A DNA stretch of 64,000 nt from Hofstenia miamia (GCA_004352715.1 SCFE01000050.1:301342-365341); one strand, 5' to 3'; numbered from the stretch's first letter, positions 45,203 to 55,694 are shown. Notes: generated by a model from the letters alone, not told the origin. Numbers and translations are program-made.

Positions 45203-45664
45203 TCAGGTGTGTTGAGGGGTTATCAATGCTGTCTTCTCTATGTCCTCTTCCTCCATTTTCACTTGCCAATAGGCCTTACATAAATCTAGAGTTGTGAAAT
45301 ATTTATGTTTACTGGCTTTGTAGAGCATGTCTTCTATTTGCAGTAAAGGGTACAAATCTTTCTTTGTCACTTCATTGAGTTTATGGAAATCAATGCATAG
45401 TCGGTACTTATTTCCCTGCTTTACAAACACGTTTGGTGCTGTGTATGGGCTTTCACTCGGCCAGATGATCTTATTGTTAATTAGTTCTTCTAGTATCTGA
45501 TTGTATTCTTCCTTTAGCTGCTCGGGTACTCTTCTGACTGGCAGTTTGATCAGTTTGTCCATTGTCGTGACGATTTTGTGTTTTTCGCCTACTGCCTGAC
45601 CAACACTTATCTCTCCGTAGTTAAATATACATTTATGCTTTTCTAGAAGTGTTCTTAATTGCAT
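45203..45664 (-). pseudogene. Gypsy reverse transcriptase, N-terminal half only
   Basis: Reads LRTLLEKHKCIFNYGEISVG, then RRVPEQLKEEYNQILEEL, PYTAPNVFVKQGNKYRLCID and FTTLDLCKAYWQVKM, which holds the first catalytic Asp. The frame ends at TALITPQHT and is followed immediately by RNase H sequence. The whole palm C-terminal part with the (Y/F)xDD box and thumb is deleted, so it cannot polymerise. Confidence 0.9.
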
Positions 45665-46051
45665 GATATCTCGTTCTTCTAGATGTTGATAGTCTTCATC
45701 ATTTATCTCTGGTATCCTGTGTGTATCTTCCTCTTCTGCTTTTGCCCCAATGCCCTCAAGTCAGCTTTTGGGAGTACTCGCGACTTTGATGGTGTTCGTC
45801 CACTTGCCCTTGAGTCAGCCATGTGGAGTACTATCTGCTTTCCTTTGCAAGTCCTTGAGTCGACCATGCAAATTACTTGCTCCATCGTCGTCTTCCATTG
45901 CCTTCCAAATGAGTCTGATGTTGGTTCTAATGTATTTTCCGTATATTCTTATCTGGGATCTTTTCAGATTCACGTTCCAGTTTGTAGCATTGAGTATTGG
46001 TACCCTTCCTTTTCCGTTTTTTATCATACAAATGCTAGACGGCATCGAAAC
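45665..46051 (-). pseudogene. Gypsy protease-RT linker, decayed
   Basis: Frames 45815-46045 and 45703-45885 (minus) contain basic, low-complexity text that changes frame several times. By position it is the linker between protease and RT. No catalytic motif. Confidence 0.45.
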
Positions 46052-46625
46052 TCATTTGGTGTTAATGCCTTTATTGTCATATAGCATTATATCAGCTGTG
46101 ATATTGTCTTCCGTCTCGATTGTGTGCATTTTCCACTGATGCAGCTGTAGATGAATGTCTTCTTGCAGTTGAACTGTGATTGTTCTCTGTTTTTCCTGTT
46201 CCTCTTCAATTTCCATTTCCTCTTCTTTTACCTTTATTGTTTTGTTCATGTAGTTAATGACACAACCATTTTTTGTCAGAAAATCATTTCCTAGTATGAC
46301 TTCGTATGGTAATGCGTTGTTGTGTGTGTCCACCACCACCAAAGGTTGTTCGAACGTCGTGTTTGCAATTCTCATTTGTGCAATGTTTATCATTCCCTTT
46401 GTGTCAATATAATCCCCTGACGCATTAATTAATCTCTTGTTACAATTCTTCATATCTTCTCATTGGAATCCCAATTTTGTAGCGCATTCATCAGTAATTA
46501 TAGATGTTGCTACTCCAGTATCAATTGTCACTTTTGTCATCACTCTGTTAATGGCTATTGTTATTGTATTCATCATGTCGAGGTTTGTTAGGATCATTAT
46601 CACTGCACGGTTGTTATGAGTCAGC
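46052..46625 (-). pseudogene. Gypsy aspartic protease
   Basis: The active-site motif VTIDTGVATSII (Asp-Thr-Gly at about 46514-46522) and, about 60 residues later, PYEVILGNDFLTKNG are the two hallmark blocks of retroviral-type aspartic proteases. A TGA at 46460-46462 interrupts the frame between them, just before MKNCNKRLINASG. The protease normally cleaves gag-pol in the particle. This copy is broken by the stop. Confidence 0.85.
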
Positions 46626-46632
46626 GCTCTAC

Positions 46633-47192
46633 CTAGTTTTCCGACTCCTCGTCAGTTGGTGTTGCTTCGTCCATTTCGTCTTCCATTTGTAATACGTTCT
46701 CTTCATTGTAGTACGCTTCTTCATCACCAATGACATTTATCTGCTTTGGGTAGTCCGGTTTTGTGTGTCCTTTCTGTCCACAACCATAGCATTTAACGTC
46801 CTTTTCTTTTACTTTCCCTTTACTTTTATTACTTTCTCTTGTTTTGCTTTGGAGTAGTGTAGCATCATCCAAAAAAGCAACTAAAGCTGAATAACGTCGA
46901 ATGATNNNNNNNNNNNNNNNNNNNNNNNNNNNNNNNNNNNNNNNNNNNNNNNNNNNNNNNNNNNNNNNNNNNNNNNNNNNNNNNNNNNNNNNNNNNNNNN
47001 NNNNNNNNNNNNNNNNNNNNNNNNNNNNNNNNNNNNNNNNNNNNNNNNNNNNNNNNNNNNNNNNNNNNNNNNNTTGTTTTTCAACGTCAGAATCTTCATC
47101 TGATTCTTCAAATGCTACCTCCTTTCGGATCGGCATATGTGGTGCCTGTAGTTTGCTATCCTTTCTGGCTTGGAATTCGATTTCGTGAGATT
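46633..47192 (-). pseudogene. Gypsy gag C-terminus with damaged zinc knuckle
   Basis: Reads VAFEESDEDSDVEKQ, a 168-N gap (46906-47073), then FLDDATLLQSKTRE and CYGCGQKGHTKPDYP. The last is a CCHC zinc knuckle (Cx2Cx4Hx4C) whose final Cys is Tyr. An acidic tail ends at EESEN. The knuckle would bind genomic RNA. The Cys-to-Tyr change would disturb zinc binding. The piece starts at a single-N join at 47193. Confidence 0.82.
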
Positions 47193-47193
47193 N

Positions 47194-47763
47194 TCTTCTG
47201 TTAAGCGTAGCAGTCTCAATTTGTCTTTGAGTTGTTCTAATTCTCCCGCCTGTAGGTAATTGTCTTCAATTAACTGTCTGTTTGTTCTTTCTAGTTCCTG
47301 GTTTTTCTCTTGCCATCGCTGGTTTTCTTCTAGAAATGTTTTGTTGGACTTGACAGTTGGTGAGTCAAGATTTTAATTTCGTTTTGAAATAACTGATTTT
47401 GTTCTTCTAATCGCATTTCCATGTTTACTCTGATTTCGCTCAATATCGATTCATTTTGGCATTCAATTTCTTTGACCTTCTTGGTCAATTGTTCTACTTG
47501 CTGCCTTAAGGTTTCCTCGTTCTCTTGACTCTTTTTTAAAAACACCATTATATCTAGTGAGTTTGTGTCTATGGGGTTCATCTCTGGGGGTGAACTAAAG
47601 GATTGTAGTTCTGTATCTGTGGCGTCTGTTGCTGAATTCTCACCAAAGTACAGCGATGATCAAATGGTTCTGGGAGTTACTGCTTTCATTGCAGTTTTCT
47701 TTGCGCTTCCTTATCAGGTTTTTGTCATTTTTCATCTGGTTCATAGTGGCTTTCCCATCTCCA
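47194..47763 (-). pseudogene. Extra gag N-terminus, probably misplaced contig
   Basis: Bounded by single N at 47193 and 47764. It encodes coiled-coil text (KSQENEETLRQQVEQLTKKV, then QNQLFQNEIKILTHQLSS and ERTNRQLIEDN) that aligns with the N-terminal coiled coil of gag at 48.7-49.08 kb and at 50.6-50.88 kb. Its 5' part matches the leader at 50.9-51.0 kb. It therefore belongs to another element copy and interrupts gag here between capsid and zinc knuckle. Confidence 0.75.
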
Positions 47764-47764
47764 N

Positions 47765-49083
47765 TTCCATATCACTTTTTCATAGAGGCGAGCATTGTTC
47801 TCTATTGTTGCCTGTATGTCTATGGTTTTCCTGATCATCTTCTCCAGCTTGTCATCTATGTCGCATTTGATTTCAAATTGCATACTGATGTTCTCTGGCA
47901 TGCCTTTGCAGATATTAGAAAAAAGGTCATACTTGGAATATGTGCTTTCCCTTGAACTGAGTGTCAATAATCGTTCTATCTGTTGGATATAATTTTGGAT
48001 GTCATCCATCTTCTGCATTTTTGTAGAATTCAGTATAATTCGATATTGGTTTTTGAAGCTCTCATTTTCGTAATAGCCTACAAAGTTTTTGATTAATAGC
48101 TTGTAGTTCCGTTTTGTGTCTGCATCAAGGAGTAAGTAGTGTTGAGAGGCTGCCCCTGTTAAGTATAGTGGGAACCTTGTGGCCCCTGCCCTTTGGTTCA
48201 CTTTCCTCTCCGCCATCGTAATCTCGAACATTTGCAGCCATTCCAAAAATGTCGGGTTGTAGCTGTCCACTTTCCCATTACATTTAGGCAGAGTTGCCTT
48301 ACATGGTATTGTATCATTGTGACTATTTTCTGGCAGCATCAAGTTCTCATTCATTGGTTTCTTTTGTCTAGTTGTTTGTTCACCAACTGTAAGTTGACTT
48401 GTCACCACTCTCATTATCTCATTGATAATTTTTTTTTCTCTTCTTCCTCCTCTTCCTCCATTTCTCTGAAGTGTTTTTTAAAATTTGTGGGTGATGCTAA
48501 TAAGCTCCTTTCCTCTCCCTGTTTGATTGTTCTTTCATACATTGCTGTAACTTTCGAATTTTCTCCTTCATTTTCTCGTAGTTTTTTTCAGTTTCCATCT
48601 CAGATCCTCTATCTCTTTCTTCTGATTTTCGTGATCTTCATCTCTGTCTAACTATGCCGATCTGAGTTTATCTTTGAGTTGTTTGATCTCCTGAGCCTAG
48701 ATATCATTGTTGAGGATTAATTGCCTATTCGCATCTTCCAACTGTTGGCATATCTTCTCCCATTTCTAGTTCTGTTCTTGAAAAGCTTTGTTTGACTGTA
48801 CCAGCTGGTCTGTTAATGCCTTGATATCTCTCTGGAAATTATCACTTTGATTATCCAAATGGTTGTCCATTTCAATCTTTAGTTCACATTTTGCGTTCTC
48901 ATTCTCCTGTTCCAGTGTTGATATCCTATCCATTAATTGTTGTATCTCGGATCTAAATATCATTTCCATTTCATTTGTTTGGCGTAGGATGTTTAGAACT
49001 TCATTGGATCCTGTTTCTGGGGACATGTTGTAATATCCTCTACCAGGCTTTATCACTGTTTGTCTACTGTTACCTTGTAACAT
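47765..49083 (-). pseudogene. Gypsy gag, coiled coil and capsid-like region
   Basis: The N-terminal piece (from 49083) reads LQGNSRQTVIKPGRGYYNMS and then a long Glu/Gln-rich coiled coil to about 48700. After frame breaks the capsid-like part begins near 48414 and includes FLEWLQMFEITMAERKVNQ, AGATRFPLYLTGAASQHYLL and YDLFSNICKGMPENISMQF. The 'W...F......A....LA..LxG.A...' pattern is typical of gypsy gag. The frame meets a single N at 47764. It would form the particle shell; broken by frameshifts. Confidence 0.85.
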
Positions 49084-49192
49084 TAGCTGTGTTATTGCGG
49101 GTAAGGATTTACTTATTGTTACTGCTTGACTAGTTTCTTCTATTACGTTATGTAACCTTAATTAACTATTCACTTTTTAGGTGATGAAGCCA
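49084..49192 (-). promoter_or_regulatory. Element 1 leader / primer-binding region
   Basis: Immediately inside the LTR the minus strand reads TGGCTTCATCACCT, beginning with the TGG expected of a tRNA primer site. The A of an ATG belongs to the LTR end (CTGC-ATGG), so an ORF MASSPKK starts across the LTR boundary before a stop. The same leader follows the LTR at 13067. The primer tRNA is not obvious. Confidence 0.45.
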
Positions 49193-50152
49193 TGCAGTAA
49201 CCTCTGTAGTGATCTTCTAGTGGGCATCTGCCCGAAGCGGATCTCCACATCCAATTTCACCACTCCATCCATTGCTTGAGTGCCACTTCTCAGCTCAATC
49301 AAGATAGCTTATGTGTACCCTACATTAGCTCAGTGCTTCCTCAAGACATGGCACAACTCGACTTAATCTCTATTGTGTGAAAGTGTTATATCTATTTGCA
49401 ACTGGAAACTGTTACTAGTTGTTCATTCAATATTACATGTAGCCATTACCGAAATATATTGGCTTAGTTAAATAAGTTCTAGTTGAACAACTTCCTAACC
49501 TACATTTACAATTACTACATGTAAGGTCATTATATTGGTTGATTATAGGTCATCAATTTAGATCTAAAACAATATTAAGATAATTCCTAAGTTTTGGTTA
49601 TCCAACCATTTGTTGACAGTTAGTTATCTGATACATGTAGAGAAGAAATGCTAGTCGGCTAATCAAGAGAAAACCCCTACACCTAACATAAGTGCACTTT
49701 CATGATCTGGTACAGGGACCCTAGAATCATTCCCTGTGATGTATCCAGACCACTACTAAACACTGCTTGATTAGCTCAACATTGTATTAAATAATCAAAC
49801 TGTTAATGAGAAAATAAAATAAGAATTCTAAGTAAAATTCTTTATCAACTTCTTACAGTGTTTTAATCTATTTATAGTAATTTCAAAAGAAGTACCTGTT
49901 GATTTAAATTTCAAACTTCTGCCAAGATGGCGGCGATAAAATAACGTAGGCGTCGTTTTGTCGAAAGTATTTTTATTGACAGATACAGTTCTCTTTTTAT
50001 TGATACATATTTTATTCTTGGTTGCATTTTACAAATTAATCTGAAATCATAGCAACTAATTGATTGTAATATTTTTTAATCAACTCCTTTTCAATCTTAG
50101 TCTATTCTGCAATGTTTGCAGCTTTTTTCTGATTATTTTGGATGATGCTACA
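49193..50152 (-). mobile_element. LTR of element 1 (960 bp)
   Basis: On the minus strand it starts TGTAGCATCATCC at 50152 and ends TTACTGCA at 49193, with TG...CA ends. A TATAAATAG box lies at 49868-49876 and a GCCAAGATGGCGGC element at 49921-49934 about 45 bases upstream of it. It matches the LTR at 51229-52181 in order and orientation, and 12585-13067 in reverse. Confidence 0.85.
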
Positions 50153-50154
50153 CT

Positions 50155-50883
50155 GGCATTCCCTTGCAGATATGAGAAAACAAGTCATACTTAGAATATT
50201 TCTTTTTCCCTTGAGCTTAACATTATGAGTCTTTCAACCTGTTGGATATAATTTTGTATATCACCACTCTTTTTCATTTTTGTTGCATTCAGAATGATGT
50301 GATACATGTTCTTAAAACTCTCATTCCCATAATATTCTATAAAATCTCCTATTAACAATCCATAATTTCTTTTTGTGTTGGTAACCAACAGCAGGTAATG
50401 TTGGTAGGCTGTCCCTGTCAGATATAGGGGGAGTCTGGCTGCTGCTGCTTCTTGATTTACTTTCCTCTCTGCCATGGTAATTTCAAAAATCTGGAGCCAT
50501 TCAATAAATGTTGGGTTATAGCCATCAACCTTTCCATTAAACTTTTGGAATGTTGCCTTACAAAGTATAGTATCATTGGTTTTATTTTGTGGCAGTATTG
50601 AACTTTTGTACTTTGGTTTCTCCAGTTCTCTGACAATTGTTGTGTGAGCATCTTGACTTCCTGTTGGAATTGTTCACTCTGTCTGTCTAGTTTTGTTTCC
50701 ATTTCTGCTTTGAGTTCACTCTGCATACTTTCACTTTGCTGTTCCATCTGTTGAAATTTCTCAGTTAACTGTCTTATTTCATTTTTCAACAATGTCTAAG
50801 TCTCATTGCTTTTCCTCAGAATTTGGAGGATTTCTTGGGGGGCTTGTTTTGGGGACATTTGTAATATTTGTAAATCCATTGTG
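50155..50883 (-). pseudogene. Gag remnant of element 2
   Basis: The start near 50883 (MDLQILQMSPKQAPQEIL) is followed by a stop, then a coiled coil (KNEIRQLTEKFQQMEQQ), then the capsid-like block (AERKVNQEAAAARLPLYLTG, SFKNMYHIILNATKM) in another frame. It ends at KGMP at 50155, exactly where the LTR of element 1 begins, so element 1 inserted here. Clearly related to, but diverged from, gag of element 1. Confidence 0.85.
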
Positions 50884-51228
50884 CGCAACAAGTCTGTATT
50901 GTCAGAGTGTGAGGTTGAGTGTGATGCTCTTGGAGTTACAACTCTAGGTGCTGTTTTCTTTGCACTGTCTTTTCTTCATTTATTGGTCATCATTCCCAAG
51001 TTGTTAGTAGTGGTTTCTCCTTTTTGGTTGTGATTATTGGTAATCATTGTGATGCACTATAGTTAAGTATAATTTGAACACTTTGCTAACTATCAAATTA
51101 TTGTCTTGTAGCAATGCAGTTGCTTAGTTTACAGTATTGTGACTAAGAAATAATGGTGTCAGGGCTATCCAAGTTGTGTTACCCATTTTTCTTAATGTTC
51201 TTCTGTTTGAAACCTGTCACAGTCACCA
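50884..51228 (-). promoter_or_regulatory. Element 2 leader with tRNA primer-binding site
   Basis: Directly inside the LTR, minus strand 51228-51213 reads TGGTGACTGTGACAGG, starting with TGG as required to pair with a tRNA CCA end. It differs only at four positions from the site at 52227-52242. From memory it is close to the 3' end of an arginine tRNA; that identity needs checking. The rest of the leader is non-coding. Confidence 0.55.
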
Positions 51229-52181
51229 TGTAGCATCTTCTACCAGGCGTTGATATCCAATTTCTCCATTATTACAATATAATTGCTATGGTATGCTAGT
51301 GGGTAGAGATGTACTGTTTGTAAACTATGTAGCCTCCATATTATTAAGCTTCAATAACTATAATTAATGGATGAAATAACAGGCAGCAAGTGTACTATAT
51401 ACTTGCAACCTCAATTGTCAATAGCTGCTAATATATATATATATGATTAGCCATTACTGAAATATGTTGACTTTATTTAAATAAGATAACTAAATAGCAG
51501 CTTCCTAGCCTACATGTAATAAATAATATATATATATAAGGTCACATTATCAGTCAAGTTATGGGCATGAATTGTATCTAGTTTAAATATAAATATAAAA
51601 ATCTATGTTCAGCTTACCAGCCTTATATCAAATTCATTATCATTTATACATGTCAGCAGGGATCAATAGTTAGCTAAAAGGAAGTAAAAACTCCTAATCA
51701 TATACCTAACCTAAGTGTAGGCTCATGGTTTGGAACAAGAAACCAAGAATCATCCCCATTGTGGGATCCTCACCACTACTAAGCACTAACTGTTTAGCTG
51801 AACATTTTAATTAATAATCAAACTATAATAAACTAAAGATAAGAATTCTGAAGAATTTTCTTCAACAAATTGTACAATGGTTTTGCTCTATTTATATATG
51901 AGTTTAAAAAGTATCTGTAGATTTTGAATTTCAAATGTTCACCTGCCAAGATGGCTAAAAATAGTGGAATGCAAATTCACCCCTTCGTTTTGCCAAATTA
52001 TTAAAATTGACAAATTTAATTGTTAATCTTTTCATTAATAACTTCTTAGTTGCATTATACAAAAGTAATTTAAGATGATAATTAATTTATAATTTATTTT
52101 TAATCAAATTCCAGTCCAATCTTAATTCTTCTTTGACTGACTGTTTTTTTAGCAGCTTCATTAGTTTTGGATTATGCTATA
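51229..52181 (-). mobile_element. LTR of element 2 (953 bp)
   Basis: Aligns throughout with 49193-50152. It ends GAAGATGCTACA at 51229 (minus) and starts near 52181 at the position equivalent to TGTAGCATCATCC. A TATATAAATAG box (about 51890) and a GCCAAGATGGC element (51945-51955) are conserved. It has inserted 45 bases before the end of another LTR. Confidence 0.8.
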
Positions 52182-52242
52182 ATAGATTTGAGTAAATTGA
52201 TGTCAAGCCTGGTAGAAGATGCTACATGGCAACCATGACAGG
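52182..52242 (+). mobile_element. LTR end and primer-binding site of the protein X element
   Basis: The 45 bases ending GGTAGAAGATGCTACA at 52226 match the end of the element 2 LTR in the opposite orientation. They are followed by TGGCAACCATGACAGG (52227-52242), matching the element 2 primer-binding site at 12 of 16 positions. The first ATG of protein X starts on the last base of the LTR. Confidence 0.68.
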
Positions 52243-55200
52243 ACATAACAACTATGAATTGGATAAAAAAAGGATCACACACTTTCAGAACATCAAACAT
52301 GTAGCACATGATATTGACAATGCTCAAATTTCAAACCTAAATGAATTCAAGTTAATTAAATCAGATAACAATCAATATTATCTTACCCCAGGTTGCTCTG
52401 TCTTCAACAATGACTCTTTGACAATAATTATAAATGCAAACATTCTTCTCCTGTATGATCATGCACACAACCTAAATGAATTGCTAAATCTATTATTACT
52501 TATAAAGATTGATCTATTAATATTGCAAGTTTGTCTTTAGATCATGTTTCAGATGAAGTACAAAGCAGTAGCAACAAGCCCCAGAAGATCTACTCACAGG
52601 AGCACAGCTAATCTGCATTCTCCAAGTGCACCTCTATCTGCCTGTAGGACGTTCACCTACAGTGTACTTGATCTTATCTCAGGTGTCTCTAGCTGCAGGT
52701 CACTCTTGCCTACCAATGATGAGCAAACTACTACCAGCTCCTCCACTATATTGTGAAAAAGGGTGGGCACTTGCACATCTCATTCAAAGATACCTGTTAA
52801 ATGCCAGATACTCACACCTATCTTTACTCAAACATCTTCAATATCCATCAATCACCAAGACATCTGCTTCCAAACACTCCAACAACAGACATCAACATTA
52901 GAAGGCAAACTGCTACGTCCCTACTTCATTGCTACAAGATGCAGCAGATACATCACCCACAACAACATTTCAGAAGCAATGTGAGAAACAATCTTAAACA
53001 TTCTATCAATTGATGAAAATAGTTTCTAGTGATGCACTACCAACAACAATTGATGCTGAAAATTGCCTCACAATTAACACAATCATTTTCTATCCATCAC
53101 ACATAATGGAGAACTGAGTTGCAATTATTTATGTAGTACAATGCACATTACATTCAACAACAATCTCCTACTCAAAAACTTACTCAAACTTATCAAAAAC
53201 AGAAACACCTGCAAATTACTGGAGTGCATCAACACATATTGGAACTTACTAAACTTAGTTTACATACTCAAAGCAGCAGACAAAGCTGATCCCAAAATAG
53301 TCCAAAGAATTAACATCATACTAGTTGAAGCCCACACCTTCAACATTACTCTCAACTTCATTCACATCAAACAAGAGTCACCCACCCCAGACAACATAAT
53401 TGATCTGGAAAGCTATGTCGAATTTTTCTGATTACTACAGAAAAATACTCTCATAAGAACAGTAGTTGAACAGGAAATTTCTTTCACAAAACTGATACTA
53501 ATTGACATCCTAATGCACAGATTTATGCTCAATATCACATCATTACTGAGCAACAATTGGCAATAGATGCAATGCTACTAGCACAGCCATTGGAAATAGT
53601 CGATCTCAACTCCATTCCTATCTTGGTAATGAAGATAAAAGTAAGGTTTGTCTTTATAAAGAATCAGGAAACCATTACCAATATCAATGAATGATGGCCC
53701 CTTCTCAAAGCGACCCAGCATCACCATGAACAGAGGCCTACCATTACCATAGAATCTCCATCAAGAACATACAATACATGCATCAAAAAACTTCTCTACA
53801 ATATTAGCTTAGCTGCTGACTTCAACTACAAAAAAGATTTCCAAACAAATCTATTCACAGATAAGCAAATACCAGAAATCAACACTAATTCTGCAATCTG
53901 GCTACTAGCAATCTTTCTAACAGACAACAACAATCTGGATATCCCCATTACTAAAGCTAAACAATCAACACTAGCTCAAAAGAAATGTCATAAAATTGCC
54001 ATAGCTCCAATTGCACAAAAGGGAAAAACTGACTTCTGCACTCTATGCCAATCATCACCTTCCCCATCAAAGAGCACCAACAAGCTAACTACACCTACTA
54101 AAAATATCTCATCAGAGTCAGCAACAAAGAAAACCTGCTGGGTTGAACATCTCCCATAATCATGCAAAATAACCTTGACATCCACAAAAGCAACTTGGGC
54201 TTCCTTCATCCCTACACATGCAAATATATGTGGGGCACAACCACAGAAACCCATTTTAAAATATCAATTGACATCAGAGCTCCGCTCAAAACAGAAATGC
54301 TAATACAACAGATACCACAAAGCACCCAGTCATACCTCCAACTCTGTCATAATGACAACATTAAAGAAAAGAACAGCGACTTATTTCAGTATCTACATTG
54401 CAGTTACCCTGAAATTACATACAATTTGAACCAATCAAAGTCATTAACCTACTCCCAAAAACAACAATCACACTTGAAGAAGAAGAACACCTCCTCTCCA
54501 CATCAACAATTCAACTATGTCCACATATACAACAACAAATTGACCTAATTATGAACAAAAAGCTCTCAAAAACAGAAATCATACAAACACCCACCTGGAT
54601 TAGAGCAGAAAACCAAAACCTTCTGTTGGATAAGTCGATACTCAATAACAAAACTCAGATACTGATCACACCAATCAAGTATACCCCAGACACAATATCC
54701 GACATCAAGTTAATCAAGATGAATCTTTTTGCAGAATCATACACCAAAACAGAACTGGAAACACTAATGGCCCCCAACCAACAAGTAGCCTTTGACATTT
54801 ATTCTGCATCAACTCACTTTCTAATCCCATGAAAACTAAAACAATCTTTCACTAAAACATCCAACCTAGATATCATTCCAGAAATCGATCATAATTTGCC
54901 CAAATAGCCAGTGATATTCAGCACAGCCCAAATTACAGAAACAACTGGTCACTGGCACCAACTAGAAAACCAAATCACCACTGCAAATAACTTCTGCATA
55001 CCACATCTCCTTATTGGCATTCCAGTAATTTATTGTTACTTGAAAAGCAAGTCAATAAAGCCCATCAAACATGACATCCCAGCTTACAAACTGTATTACA
55101 ATAGCGCCCAAGAAATAATGAACTTCAAATGTACAAAACTTTTCAAAGATGTAGCCAACACACTCTGAGAGTGCGATCAAGGATACTGACTTCTTGTTGA

Positions 55201-55694
55201 CACTAAAAATGCTCCCGAGGATGTCTACAGGAAGGGACTACCTATTCAACAACAAATTAAAAATCTAAAGTCAAAACTTAACAAAAGAAAATACAATCAC
55301 TTATGCTATTCACTGGCAGCAACAACATCATCAGTCACTCACCTCAATGTTCCAGTTCTTTTTCCCAGACGCGCGTCTCTACACTGCAATTGCGCACACT
55401 TCTGACATTGACGCAAAGATGACACTCATGATTGCTCTCAAAAGGCAAAAACTCTATCGCACTTTTTACGATATATTTCAACAAAGACTCAACAATTTGC
55501 GCCATTCTATCATCATTCCGGCACTGGTGAAAAACCTAAAATACCTTTGCTATCACAAAAGCAAAACTACCCAAATTGAAATGCTGGCTTACCTCAGCTG
55601 CAAAGACGACATCACTGACATCACTTGGGAAGATACCAGAAGTCTAAAAATCTTGGATAAGACTAACAAACTCCTGCAACAACTGTCTCACTAA
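52226..55694 (+). pseudogene. Protein X, copy 2 (decayed, longer)
   Basis: Starts MATMTGHNNYELDKKRITHF at the LTR/primer-site boundary and runs 104 codons. About 3 kb of plus-strand coding-like sequence follows, with many stops and shifts. Readable pieces include NIILVEAHTFNITLNFIHI near 53.3 kb, ITIESPSRTYNTCIKKLLYN and AIWLLAIFLTDN (53.7-53.95 kb), CHKIAIAPIAQKGK (about 54.0 kb), CKYMWGTTTETHF (54.2 kb), then MNKKLSKTEIIQTPTWI and, last, ARLYTAIAHTSDIDAK to LQQLSH at 55694. The blocks at 53.7-54.25 kb parallel copy 1 at 11.9-12.4 kb in order and spacing. No gag, RT or integrase motif occurs. Function unknown. Confidence 0.6.

Larger units (their letters stand above)
43187..50152 (-). mobile_element. 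Ty3/gypsy LTR retrotransposon, element 1 (decayed)
   Basis: Minus-strand order from the right: LTR (49193-50152), gag, protease, reverse transcriptase, RNase H, integrase, then a C-terminal tail entering the gap at 43186. RT before RNase H before integrase is the Ty3/gypsy order. It sits inside the gag of a second related element (element 2), whose gag stops at 50155 next to this LTR. The 3' LTR is not visible. Stops, frameshifts and a deletion in RT show it is inactive. Confidence 0.88.

Noticed and set aside
43526-46619. Many plus-strand ORFs over the gypsy region
   Set aside because: They are antisense shadows of gag-pol on the minus strand.
51229-52242. A single LTR with primer-binding sites on both sides, acting as a bidirectional unit
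   Set aside because: Aligning with the LTR at 49193-50152 shows the true LTR end at about 52181; the last 45 bases belong to a second, oppositely oriented LTR end. Nested insertion explains both primer sites.
52544-53013. Overlapping plus-strand frames at 52.5-53.0 kb as separate small genes
   Set aside because: They overlap in three frames within decayed protein X sequence; no starts, splice sites or family resemblance support separate genes.
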